Shown piece by piece: positions 7,389 to 14,400 of a DNA stretch of 16,727 nt (positions within the stretch are counted from its first letter, which is position 1; each line of letters starts with the position of its first letter). The notes beneath the pieces are model-generated. The model was not told the DNA's origin, ran no database searches, and saw nothing but the letters and a program-made list of their open reading frames with translations. A program made the translations under genes and the position numbers. The stretch comes from Chloroflexota bacterium (GTDB lineage: Bacteria; Chloroflexota; Anaerolineae; Aggregatilineales; Phototrophicaceae): contig JAEZAF010000117.1 of the NCBI GenBank assembly GCA_023430545.1, forward strand, positions 1 to 16,727, written 5' to 3'.

Positions 7389-7447
7389 GATAGCGTCTCC
7401 TTCAACTACGCTATCAATCTCTCTGGGCGGGCTTGCCCGTCCAGAGA
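7389..7447 (+). terminator. Two tandem hairpins between binding-protein and permease genes (attenuator or mRNA-stabilising element)
   Basis: Hairpin 1 pairs GATAGCGT (7389-7396) with ACGCTATC (7408-7415), eight perfect pairs and an 11-nt loop, starting four bases after the stop codon. Hairpin 2 pairs 7420-7431 with 7436-7447, twelve pairs including one G-U around a CTTG loop, with a GC-rich core. A run of seven T occurs at 7466-7472, 18 nt beyond the stem, too far for a textbook intrinsic terminator. Such structures commonly protect the 3' end of an abundant binding-protein mRNA or cause partial termination before permease genes. Confidence 0.6.
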
Positions 7448-7503
7448 ACATGCTTTCAACAGTTGTTTTTTTGGAAGAGGTATAGCTTGCTAAGGGCAAG
7501 ACC

Positions 7504-8511
7504 ATGAAATTTTTAAAAAGTTATCTTATTCCTCGTCTGATTGCGTATTTTTTAGTCATCTGGCTCGGCATCACTGTTGTTTTTCTTATTCCCCGACTCA
7601 TCCCGAATGATCCTGTCATTAAAATGATTGATCAGATGCGAGCGCGTGGCTCCACACTCGAACCAGGCTCGATGGATGGCATCATCCAAGATCTGACCAG
7701 AATGTACGGTCTGGAGGGTTCCTGGCCTGAGCAATATCGGGATATGTGGGGCAGGCTGGCACAGGGTGATTTCGGTGTTTCATTCTTCCAGTTTCCTGCG
7801 CGGGTAAACACGCTCATCGGTGCTGCCTTACCCTGGACGATGGGACTTCTGCTGACTACGACCGCCATCTCGTGGATATTCGGCAATATTATCGGTGGGG
7901 TAGCAGGATATTACACACGTAAGCGATGGTCACAGGGGCTGGATGCTGTTGCCATGATCATCCGTCCACTTCCCTATTATATCTTCGCCTTTATGCTGCT
8001 TCTTCTGTTCGCCTATTTTGTACGGTGGTTCCCGGTTTCGGGTGGGGCTTCATTGGGCGCATTGCCTTCCCTCTCCCTTGACTATATCAAAGATGTCATC
8101 TGGCATTCAACGCTACCGGCTATCTCACTCAGTGTCCTGGGGATGACCGTCAACTTTCAGGTAATGAAGCTGCTTGTACAGAATATCAATTCGGAAGATT
8201 ACGTCCAGTATGCCAGATTGGGTGGTGTAACCCACTCCCGAATTGTGAGTAAATACGTTATCCGCAACGCCTTACTGCCACAGATCACAGGTCTGGCGCT
8301 TTCGCTGGGGCAAATCTTCAGTGGGGCACTGATCACCGAGATCGTGTTTGGTTATCCGGGTCTGGGGACACTGCTTTACAGGGCCATCATCAATGGTGAT
8401 TACAACCTGATTATGGGGATCACCATGCTCTCGATTGTTGGTATCACAACTGCCATCCTGATTGTTGACCTGGCATATCCCCTGTTCGACCCAAGAGTCA
8501 GATATACATAA
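7504..8511 (+). CDS. ABC transporter permease, DppB/OppB type
   Basis: The protein has 335 residues from ATG 7504, with AAGGG at 7492-7496. It is an integral membrane protein. The first helix lies at about residues 10-32 (LIAYFLVIWLGITVVFLIP). A long extracytoplasmic loop of about 75 residues and about five further helices follow. The cytoplasmic EAA-type loop is recognisable as DYVQYARLGGVTHSRIVSKYV near residue 240. The family-typical C-terminus DLAYPLFDPRVRY is present. It forms one half of the translocation pore with the next gene product. Only 13 bp separate its stop codon from the next start, so the two are cotranscribed. Confidence 0.92.
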   Translation: MKFLKSYLIPRLIAYFLVIWLGITVVFLIPRLIPNDPVIKMIDQMRARGSTLEPGSMDGIIQDLTRMYGLEGSWPEQYRDMWGRLAQGDFGVSFFQFPARVNTLIGAALPWTMGLLLTTTAISWIFGNIIGGVAGYYTRKRWSQGLDAVAMIIRPLPYYIFAFMLLLLFAYFVRWFPVSGGASLGALPSLSLDYIKDVIWHSTLPAISLSVLGMTVNFQVMKLLVQNINSEDYVQYARLGGVTHSRIVSKYVIRNALLPQITGLALSLGQIFSGALITEIVFGYPGLGTLLYRAIINGDYNLIMGITMLSIVGITTAILIVDLAYPLFDPRVRYT

Positions 8512-8524
8512 GGAACTCTGTGCC

Positions 8525-9376
8525 ATGAAGATTTTCAGAGATTTATTGAAAGACTATCGTTTTACCTTCAGTTTTGCCGTACTTATGATCATCGTAACCA
8601 TGGCATTGCTCTCCTTTTTCTCGCCTTATGATCCGACTTTGTGGTATGTCGTCCCAAGGGACCAGGCCCCTTCGTCTGATCACATCCTTGGTACGGATTC
8701 AAATGGGCAGGATATCTTCTGGCAAGCCACCTTCGCAGTCCGTAATTCACTGATCATCTCGCTCATCTCGGCGTTAGTTTCAAGGGTAATTGCTATCCTT
8801 GTCGGTATGGTTGCAGGTTACCGGGGGGGTGCTATTGATCGGGCGCTGATGTTCTTGGGTGATAGCCTGCTGGTAATCCCACTCTTCCTGATTTTCGTCA
8901 TGATTTCCATGATGGTGCGAGAGCATATGAGTCTGGCCGTTCTGGGCCTGATGCTGGCAGCCTTCGGCTGGGCTTGGGATGGACGCCTGATCCGCTCAAT
9001 GGTTCTGAGCCTGCGTGAGCGTGACTTCACGAAGACAGCCATGCTTTCGGGTACAGGGACGCTCAGACTGGTGCTGAAAGAATACACTCCCTTTGCCATG
9101 CCGTTGATCTTCTCGACTCTGATCAACAATATGTCATGGGCAATTGGGTTGGAGATTACGCTCGCCCTCCTTGGATTGGTCAATCTCAATATTCCCACGC
9201 TCGGTACGATGCTTAATTGGGCATACTTCTCTCACTCTATTCTATTGGGCCGCTGGTGGTGGATCCTGACGCCGGTTGTCTTATCACTGTTGATGTTTAT
9301 TGCGTTGTACTGGCTTTCCGTCAGTATCAGTGAATACCTTGATCCGCGCACACGCATTCAGCGAGTTGGAGCGTAG
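8525..9376 (+). CDS. ABC transporter permease, DppC/OppC type
   Basis: The protein has 283 residues from ATG 8525, chosen because AAGGAA (8510-8515) sits nine bases upstream. A TTG at 8462 in the same frame would overlap the previous gene and add residues unlike the family. The start MKIFRDLLKDYRFTFSFAVL is typical of DppC: a short cytoplasmic segment, one helix, then an extracytoplasmic loop (YDPTLWYVVPRDQAPSSDHI) leading to LGTDSNGQDIFW, the conserved LGTD-x-x-GRD-like motif. About five more helices follow. The EAA loop is present but diverged (RDFTKTAMLSGTGTLRLVLK). The C-terminus EYLDPRTRIQ matches the family's D-P-R end. It pairs with the upstream permease. Confidence 0.9.
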   Translation: MKIFRDLLKDYRFTFSFAVLMIIVTMALLSFFSPYDPTLWYVVPRDQAPSSDHILGTDSNGQDIFWQATFAVRNSLIISLISALVSRVIAILVGMVAGYRGGAIDRALMFLGDSLLVIPLFLIFVMISMMVREHMSLAVLGLMLAAFGWAWDGRLIRSMVLSLRERDFTKTAMLSGTGTLRLVLKEYTPFAMPLIFSTLINNMSWAIGLEITLALLGLVNLNIPTLGTMLNWAYFSHSILLGRWWWILTPVVLSLLMFIALYWLSVSISEYLDPRTRIQRVGA

Positions 9377-9388
9377 GAAAACAAACAA

Positions 9389-10396
9389 ATGGTGGAAAAG
9401 AAAACAGCCATCCTACGAACTGAAAATCTGCAAGCCTTTTATGTTCTAGAGATGCAAGGTACGAAGAAAACGGTCCAGGCCGTTAACGGTGTCAGTATCG
9501 AGATCTATGAAAATGAAATCTACGGTATTGCGGGCGAAAGTGGCTGTGGGAAAACCACGCTGTTGAAGACGCTTTTCAACGAAGTTGTTCCTCCGCTGCG
9601 ACTGGTTGATGGTCAGATCTACTATCGCATCAATGATGTCGAAGTGGATGTCACCGAGATGAGCGCAGAAGAAAAACGTCAGTTGCGCATGCAGTATATC
9701 TCTTATATTCCGCAAGGCTCGATGAGTGTTTTCAATCCCGTCCTTAAAATAAAAGCCACTTTTGCGGATTTTATTGGTAGTCACATTGATGCACAAAGCC
9801 GTGATGAAATTTTCGAACTGGCCCGTCAGCGGATCATGGAACTGGGTCTACCCAGCAATGTTCTCGATGTCTACCCCCACCAGTTATCAGGTGGCATGCG
9901 CCAGCGCGTGACGATTGCGCTGGCATCTTCCCTGAATCCGCGCATTATGATTGGTGATGAACCGACGACGGCACTGGATGTGGTGGTACAGCGTGGTGTG
10001 ATCCAGATGCTGAAGGACATTCAGAAAACACTGAAGAATACAATCATTTTAGTGACGCATGATATGGGTGTACATGCCAACGTCGCTGACCGAATAGGCG
10101 TTATGTATGCTGGAAAGATCGTTGAAGAAGGCACAACCGAGCAGATCTTTGCTGAACCGGTTCATCCTTACACGCAATTCCTGATTAACTCATTACCAAA
10201 GTTCGGTGATAAAAGTGTGCGCGACAGTGTCCCGGGCAGCCCGCCTTCTCTTATGAATCTGCCTAAAGGCTGTCCCTTCCATCCCCGCTGTCCGCATGTG
10301 ATGGATATTTGTCGCGAGCAGATGCCAGACTTTACGCATATCGATGAAAATCATAAAGTCGCCTGCTGGCTCGCTGGAGATGCACAACATGGATAA
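9389..10396 (+). CDS. ABC transporter ATP-binding protein, DppD/OppD type
   Basis: The protein has 335 residues from ATG 9389; AGGA at 9375-9378 overlaps the preceding stop codon. All ABC ATPase motifs are intact: Walker A GESGCGKT (residues 49-56), Q-loop IPQG (Q109), signature LSGGM (166-170), Walker B IMIGDE (186-191, catalytic E191) and switch histidine H224 in VTHD. The C-terminal extension characteristic of Opp/Dpp ATPases is present, with GCPFHPRCPHVMDIC supplying the cysteines that in some family members hold an iron-sulfur cluster. It acts on the cytoplasmic face as one of a heterodimeric ATPase pair powering import. Its stop codon lies inside the start of the next gene. Confidence 0.93.
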   Translation: MVEKKTAILRTENLQAFYVLEMQGTKKTVQAVNGVSIEIYENEIYGIAGESGCGKTTLLKTLFNEVVPPLRLVDGQIYYRINDVEVDVTEMSAEEKRQLRMQYISYIPQGSMSVFNPVLKIKATFADFIGSHIDAQSRDEIFELARQRIMELGLPSNVLDVYPHQLSGGMRQRVTIALASSLNPRIMIGDEPTTALDVVVQRGVIQMLKDIQKTLKNTIILVTHDMGVHANVADRIGVMYAGKIVEEGTTEQIFAEPVHPYTQFLINSLPKFGDKSVRDSVPGSPPSLMNLPKGCPFHPRCPHVMDICREQMPDFTHIDENHKVACWLAGDAQHG

Positions 10397-11378
10397 GCTG
10401 CTTGAGGTTAGTGAACTCACCAAACAGTTCTCTCTGGGCAATCTGATCGTCAGGACCAACCTGACAGCCGTTGATAATGTCAGCTTTTATATCAAACCTG
10501 CTGAAATCTTCACGCTGGCAGGTGAAAGTGGTTGTGGGAAAACGACCACGGCGAAGATCATTATCGGTTTTGAAGAAGCAACTTCCGGGGCGATTTCCCA
10601 TAATGGAAAACGGCAAACCTCGAGGGAAAAGCCCTGGATCACCGAAAATGTGCAGGCGATCTTTCAGGACCCCTTCAGCACGTTTAACCCACTGCGGACA
10701 GTTGATTCATATTTTCATGAAACCGTGCAGAACTTCCGTTTAGCGAAATCAAAGCAGGAAGCCATTGATCGAATCGACAAAAAACTGCGTCTGGTAGGCT
10801 TAACCTATCAGGACTTTGCGGGGAAGTACCCGAATGAATTTTCGGGTGGGCAGCTCCAGCGTATTTCCATCGCCAGGGCGCTCCTCACAGATCCGAAACT
10901 CATTATCGCTGATGAGCCGGTTTCAATGGTTGATGCTTCGCTGCGCATGTCGATTGTGAATCTGTTCAAACAGCTCAGGGACGAATTAGGGGTAAGTATC
11001 CTCTATATCACCCATGACTTAGCGACCGCTTACTATGTCAGCGATCGTATCGCAATCATGTTCCGCGGCAACATCGTTGAGATGGGTACTGTGGAACAGG
11101 TGTTGATGAATCCGCGGCATCCATACTCGCAGCTCCTGCGTGACTCCATCCCTCAGGCAGATCCCACCAAACGCTGGGCGACAACAGTCACCCTGTCTGA
11201 ACTTGAGCATCAGGAGTATATGCGTCAGGGATGTCGATTTGCGGGGCGGTGTCCCGTTGTCATGGATGTCTGTAAGCGTGTTGTTCCAGCGGATATCTAC
11301 GTTGATGATGTGCTCGTGAAATGTCACAAGTACTCCGATGAAGAAAGCCTTCAATCCGAACTTGTGCATCACGATTGA
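10389..11378 (+). CDS. ABC transporter ATP-binding protein, DppF/OppF type
   Basis: The protein has 329 residues from ATG 10389, chosen because GGAG at 10376-10379 precedes it at nine bases. In-frame ATGs at 10380 and 10344 would extend it into the previous gene without a family-like sequence. It overlaps the upstream gene by eight bases, so the two are probably translationally coupled. Motifs are Walker A GESGCGKT (45-52), Q-loop FQDP, signature FSGGQ (151-155), Walker B LIIADE (171-176) and H209 in ITHD. The C-terminal GCRFAGRCPVVMDVC segment is the usual Opp/Dpp cysteine motif. It is about 40-60 residues shorter between Walker A and signature than some OppF proteins, but all catalytic parts are there. 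It is the partner of the preceding ATPase. Confidence 0.92.
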   Translation: MDKLLEVSELTKQFSLGNLIVRTNLTAVDNVSFYIKPAEIFTLAGESGCGKTTTAKIIIGFEEATSGAISHNGKRQTSREKPWITENVQAIFQDPFSTFNPLRTVDSYFHETVQNFRLAKSKQEAIDRIDKKLRLVGLTYQDFAGKYPNEFSGGQLQRISIARALLTDPKLIIADEPVSMVDASLRMSIVNLFKQLRDELGVSILYITHDLATAYYVSDRIAIMFRGNIVEMGTVEQVLMNPRHPYSQLLRDSIPQADPTKRWATTVTLSELEHQEYMRQGCRFAGRCPVVMDVCKRVVPADIYVDDVLVKCHKYSDEESLQSELVHHD

Positions 11379-11416
11379 AGACGGTGCTGCTACTGCTTAC
11401 TTGCTAACTATATCAG

Positions 11417-11443
11417 GAGGTTCTCGCGTTCCTGCGAATCCTC
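11417..11443 (+). promoter_or_regulatory. Imperfect hairpin in the GH39 leader that hides an AGGAGG sequence
   Basis: GAGG (11417-11420) pairs with CCTC (11440-11443), and TCGC pairs with GCGA closer to the loop, with one mismatch and one bulge between them. The left arm includes most of a perfect AGGAGG (11415-11420), which lies 53 bases before the GH39 ATG and has no well-placed start codon of its own. No T-run follows. Pairing was worked out by eye and function is unknown. Confidence 0.3.
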
Positions 11444-11473
11444 ACACCTCAACACAAATGAGGCGATTTCAAA

Positions 11474-13015
11474 ATGCTCAATAACGATGCGATTTCCATA
11501 ACATGCGATTGTAATAAGGAAGGCGAGCCGCTAAATCCGTACTGGCGGGTATGTGTAGGTGGTGGCCGGGTTGCTGAGGCGCTGCGAGCAGATTTTCAAA
11601 AACACCTGGAACTCGTTCAACAGGAGATTCCGTTCGAGTACATCCGAATGCATGGGCTGCTCCACGATGATATGATGGTCTATCACGAACAGGATGGTCA
11701 GCCTATTCTGAATTGGCAGTATGTTGATCTGGTCTACGATCATTGGCTCTCGATTGGGATTCGTCCCTTCGTTGAGTTCGGTTTCATGCCATATGATCTG
11801 GCGAGTGGTGAGGAGACGGTTTTCTGGTGGAAAGGCAACATCACGCCGCCTAACAATTGGGAGCGATGGGAATGGCTGATTGAGCAGTTTGTCCGTCATG
11901 TCATCGACCGCTATGGGGTGGATGAAGTGCGTCGCTGGTATTTTGAAGTGTGGAATGAGCCCGATCTGACCGTCTTTTGGAAAGATGCAGATTTTGACGC
12001 TTATATAGAGTTGTATGAACGAACTGCACGCACGATCAAGCAGGTGGATGCAACGCTCAAAGTAGGTGGCCCTGCGACGGCGTCTGCATCGGCGGGGCCA
12101 GGAATTGCATCCTGGGGAAACGAGTTCCTGACCGTCTGTCGTGAAAAGAACCTGCCGATTGACTTTTTCTCGACACACCCTTATCCCACGTTTCACCCTG
12201 TCGATCTGGAAGGCACGGGATATATGACCTGGGATGGTCCGGACCGCCTTCTGGTTGATCTGACTGGCTATGAAAAGACCCTCGCAGAAAACGGTTTTTC
12301 TCATCTTGAAAAGCATTATACCGAATGGAGCAGCAGTCCCAGTCCACGGGATCCAGTCCACGATACAGCCTTTTTAGCTCCTTTTATCATTCAGAATAAT
12401 CTGCTTGGGCGTGGACATGCCGATTCACTCTCATTCTGGGTGGTGAGTGACATTTTTGAGGAATCCCGACTTGGGGATATACCGTTTCACGGCGGATTCG
12501 GTCTGATCAACACGCAGGGATTGAAAAAACCTTCTTATCATGGCTACTGGTTTCTGTCGCAGTTAGGTGAAGAAGTGCTGGACAGCGGAGACGACTTCGT
12601 GGTAACGCGGCATTCCAACGGCAGGATTTCGATCCTGATGTGGAACTACAGCCATTACACGGCTGAAAGTAACGACAGTCGTTTTATTCAACAGGCTGTG
12701 GGGACTTGGAAGCTCTACGATATATTTGAACAGAAGCCAGAGAAGCAGTTTGACTTGCGCCTGATGGGTCTTCAAGGAAATTTACGCATCCAGACTACAC
12801 GCTTTGACCGAGACCATGGCAGTGTAGTCGATGCCTGGTTGGAGATGGGCGCACCGGATCACATTCGACGTGAAGACCTCTCTGTGCTTCGGAAAAAAGC
12901 TGAACTGGCGAACACGGTGAAATACGTTTCAGCCAGTCCAGAATTTTTAACGCTGGAATACACGGTGCAGCCACACGGAGTAACACTCGTGGACATTTCG
13001 GTGAGTGTTTCGTAG
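11474..13015 (+). CDS. Glycoside hydrolase family 39 (beta-xylosidase-like), cytoplasmic
   Basis: The protein has 513 residues from ATG 11474, with GAGG at 11460-11463 about ten bases upstream. The catalytic (beta/alpha)8 barrel carries the acid/base Glu in FEVWNEPDL (E162) and the nucleophile Glu in HYTEWSSS (E284). Both motifs and their spacing fit GH39 (about 160 and 277 in characterised bacterial beta-xylosidases). A GGPATA strand near 198-203 and a STHPYP strand near 233-238 are also family features. The last 130 or so residues form the C-terminal beta-sandwich. There is no signal peptide, so it should act in the cytoplasm on imported substrate. GH39 retaining enzymes cleave non-reducing xylose from xylo-oligosaccharides, but the family also contains alpha-iduronidases and other activities, so the substrate is inferred. 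It is 95 bp downstream of the transporter genes and is probably the operon's end product. Confidence 0.9.
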   Translation: MLNNDAISITCDCNKEGEPLNPYWRVCVGGGRVAEALRADFQKHLELVQQEIPFEYIRMHGLLHDDMMVYHEQDGQPILNWQYVDLVYDHWLSIGIRPFVEFGFMPYDLASGEETVFWWKGNITPPNNWERWEWLIEQFVRHVIDRYGVDEVRRWYFEVWNEPDLTVFWKDADFDAYIELYERTARTIKQVDATLKVGGPATASASAGPGIASWGNEFLTVCREKNLPIDFFSTHPYPTFHPVDLEGTGYMTWDGPDRLLVDLTGYEKTLAENGFSHLEKHYTEWSSSPSPRDPVHDTAFLAPFIIQNNLLGRGHADSLSFWVVSDIFEESRLGDIPFHGGFGLINTQGLKKPSYHGYWFLSQLGEEVLDSGDDFVVTRHSNGRISILMWNYSHYTAESNDSRFIQQAVGTWKLYDIFEQKPEKQFDLRLMGLQGNLRIQTTRFDRDHGSVVDAWLEMGAPDHIRREDLSVLRKKAELANTVKYVSASPEFLTLEYTVQPHGVTLVDISVSVS

Positions 13016-13032
13016 TACCACACTTTGGCTTA

Positions 13033-13512
13033 TCAGGATGGATCGGATGAAGGACTGATTTCGAAGACTGGACAACGTCGGGCAACGTCAATGAATTCAT
13101 CCAGCGAAGCATCTGAACTAACGCCAAGTGTGCGCCGAAGTACAAACCCGCGCCAGGGAGAGCCTAACCGCGCTGGCAGAATTTCTTTCAGCACTAGCCC
13201 GGCATCTTCTGGACTCATCTCAAATGCTTTCATCTGCTGCTGTTGTCGTCCTCGCTGGAGTGTGCCTTCCCCGGCGGCACGAAGATTGCGAACCCAGTCG
13301 CTCACTCCGTGGCTAGCGAGCAAAAAGCGTCGATCATTGTACTCATAGGGATCCACCGCGAACATACGGGGGTGCCCACTTTTGCGTCCGCGCACAGTGA
13401 GCAGGTAAACCGGATTACCCAGGATGTTGATGGGTACGCCAGCACGCATCAGCGCCCTGAGAACACGATTAGCACGATCCAGAAGTTTAAAGTGATGAGG
13501 ATGCCGGTGCAT
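13033..13512 (-). CDS. Deazaflavin-dependent nitroreductase-family protein (F420H2-dependent oxidoreductase fold)
   Basis: The protein has 159 residues on the - strand from ATG at 13512, preceded by an AAGGGAAG sequence at suitable distance. The core PVYLLTVRGRKSGHPRMFAV, then LLASHGVSDWVRNLRAAGEG, matches the PF04075-type pattern: LL-T-GRKSG-x-R, then A-x-x-G-x-x-x-x-W-x-x-NL-A. In that family these segments line the split-barrel pocket that binds F420 or a related cofactor. Members such as Ddn reduce nitroimidazoles, quinones or unsaturated ketones. Physiological substrates are mostly unknown. The gene converges on the GH39 gene with 17 bp between stop codons and is divergent from the TetR-family gene, which probably controls it. 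Cofactor use is inferred from family only. Confidence 0.85.
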   Translation of the reverse strand: MHRHPHHFKLLDRANRVLRALMRAGVPINILGNPVYLLTVRGRKSGHPRMFAVDPYEYNDRRFLLASHGVSDWVRNLRAAGEGTLQRGRQQQQMKAFEMSPEDAGLVLKEILPARLGSPWRGFVLRRTLGVSSDASLDEFIDVARRCPVFEISPSSDPS

Positions 13513-13555
13513 GATTTTTGTCTTCCCTTAAGATAATCTACATCTGTCGAATATC

Positions 13556-13584
13556 TTTACAGTTGTGGCTGGGGTGACTATAGT
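13556..13584 (+). promoter_or_regulatory. Sigma70-type promoter for the TetR-family gene
   Basis: TTTACA (13556-13561) and TATAGT (13579-13584) are 17 bp apart, in the 148-bp spacer between the divergent genes. A transcript would start near 13591, about 70 bases before the ATG. A - strand promoter must also be in this spacer, but I could not identify a convincing one. Confidence 0.5.
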
Positions 13585-13626
13585 TTTAGAAACACAATGA
13601 GGTCAAGCAACAAAGCCGCCAGTAAT

Positions 13627-13640
13627 GTCGTTTAATCGAC
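13627..13640. promoter_or_regulatory. Possible TetR-family operator
   Basis: GTCGTTTAATCGAC is a 14-bp near-palindrome with 12 of 14 bases symmetric (the pair at positions 5 and 10 is mismatched). It lies 20 bp before the TetR-family start codon and downstream of the predicted transcription start. TetR-family repressors usually bind such palindromes in divergent spacers. It is shorter than most, so this is only a candidate. Confidence 0.3.
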
Positions 13641-13660
13641 GCTGTACGTGGAAGGTGTAG

Positions 13661-14224
13661 ATGAACTCACGACTGGATCTGCGTGTCCGTCGTACTTACA
13701 AATGGTTATGGGAAGCGCTGATGTCCCTCATGAGTGAGAGTGCTTTTGAGGAAATTACCGTGACTGACATTTGCGAACGTGCAATGGTACATCGCACAAC
13801 ATTCTATAAGCATTACGAAGACAAATATGGGTTACTGTATCACGGTATGCACGATGAGCTGACATCACTGTTTGCATCCCTGAACTTACCTGATGAGATG
13901 ACAGAGCCGTTGAATGGTATGGGTTACCTGGTGACGATGTTCGAGCATATTCGAACTCGTGAACGTTTTTATCGCCTGATGCTCTGCGGGGATGGGGCGG
14001 GCAAATTTTATACTCTGTGGCGAAAGTCGCTGGCAGCTCAGCTTGAGCAGCTTTTCAGAAACCAGACTGTTTGGGTGGATAAACAAACATCAATGCCAGT
14101 AAGCCTGCGTGCACACCTCCATGCTGGAGCGCTCATTGGTGTCATTGCGTGGTGGCTGGAAAATGACTGCCACAACACCCCTGAAGAACTCGCAGAATAT
14201 ATATGGCAGGAAGTCTTTATGTGA
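13661..14224 (+). CDS. TetR/AcrR-family transcriptional regulator
   Basis: The protein has 187 residues from ATG 13661, with GGAAGG at 13650-13655. The N-terminal helix-turn-helix covers about residues 10-55: ALMSLMSESAFEEITVTDIC, then ERAMVHRTTFYKHYEDKYGL, which is the canonical recognition helix and Y/F-x-x-F/Y-x-D/N-K motif. The C-terminal half, with ALIGVIAWWLENDC near the end, resembles the TetR_C_8-like ligand domain of DhaS-type regulators. It is divergent from the deazaflavin-dependent oxidoreductase gene, which it probably represses. The ligand is unknown. It is also 176 bp upstream of the copper ATPase gene on the same strand, but nothing in that gap links it to copper. Confidence 0.88.
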   Translation: MNSRLDLRVRRTYKWLWEALMSLMSESAFEEITVTDICERAMVHRTTFYKHYEDKYGLLYHGMHDELTSLFASLNLPDEMTEPLNGMGYLVTMFEHIRTRERFYRLMLCGDGAGKFYTLWRKSLAAQLEQLFRNQTVWVDKQTSMPVSLRAHLHAGALIGVIAWWLENDCHNTPEELAEYIWQEVFM

Positions 14225-14297
14225 GCGCGTGAAATGCCGCGAAGCTATTGTCACTAAGTTCAAATCACTCAACTTTCCTCACCTATACTGGCATTTT

Positions 14298-14318
14298 AGG
14301 AATTCCTGTCATCAGGAG
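14298..14318. repeat. Short overlapping palindrome and hairpin between tetR and the copper ATPase gene
   Basis: AGGAATTCCT (14298-14307) is a perfect 10-bp palindrome. Its right half also forms a second stem: TTCCTG (14303-14308) with CAGGAG (14313-14318) around a TCAT loop, six pairs including one G-U. The two structures exclude each other. No T-run follows. It could be a weak terminator for the upstream gene or an operator for the ATPase gene. The rest of this 176-bp gap shows a TATGAT (14359-14364) without a clear -35. Confidence 0.35.
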
Positions 14319-14400
14319 AACGCGCTATTTGGCGCATCCCATTCCTTCCTCGACAGGTTATGATAGTACTGTGATCGTTAACGGATTGAGGAGTTATTTC

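Noticed and set aside
7420..7472. Canonical intrinsic terminator
   Set aside because: The stem is strong, but the T-run starts 18 nt after it rather than directly. I report it as an attenuator or stabilising element instead.
8462..8524. Upstream TTG start for the second permease
   Set aside because: It would overlap the first permease gene by 50 bp and add non-conserved residues. ATG 8525 has a well-placed AAGGAA and a family-typical N-terminus.
10344..10388. Upstream ATG starts for the second ATPase
   Set aside because: They extend into the preceding gene's conserved C-terminus. ATG 10389 has GGAG at nine bases and begins the usual LLEVSELTKQF strand.
11531..12361. 276-codon open frame on the - strand opposite the GH39 gene
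   Set aside because: The + strand encodes the GH39 catalytic motifs across this stretch. The antisense translation shows no domain.
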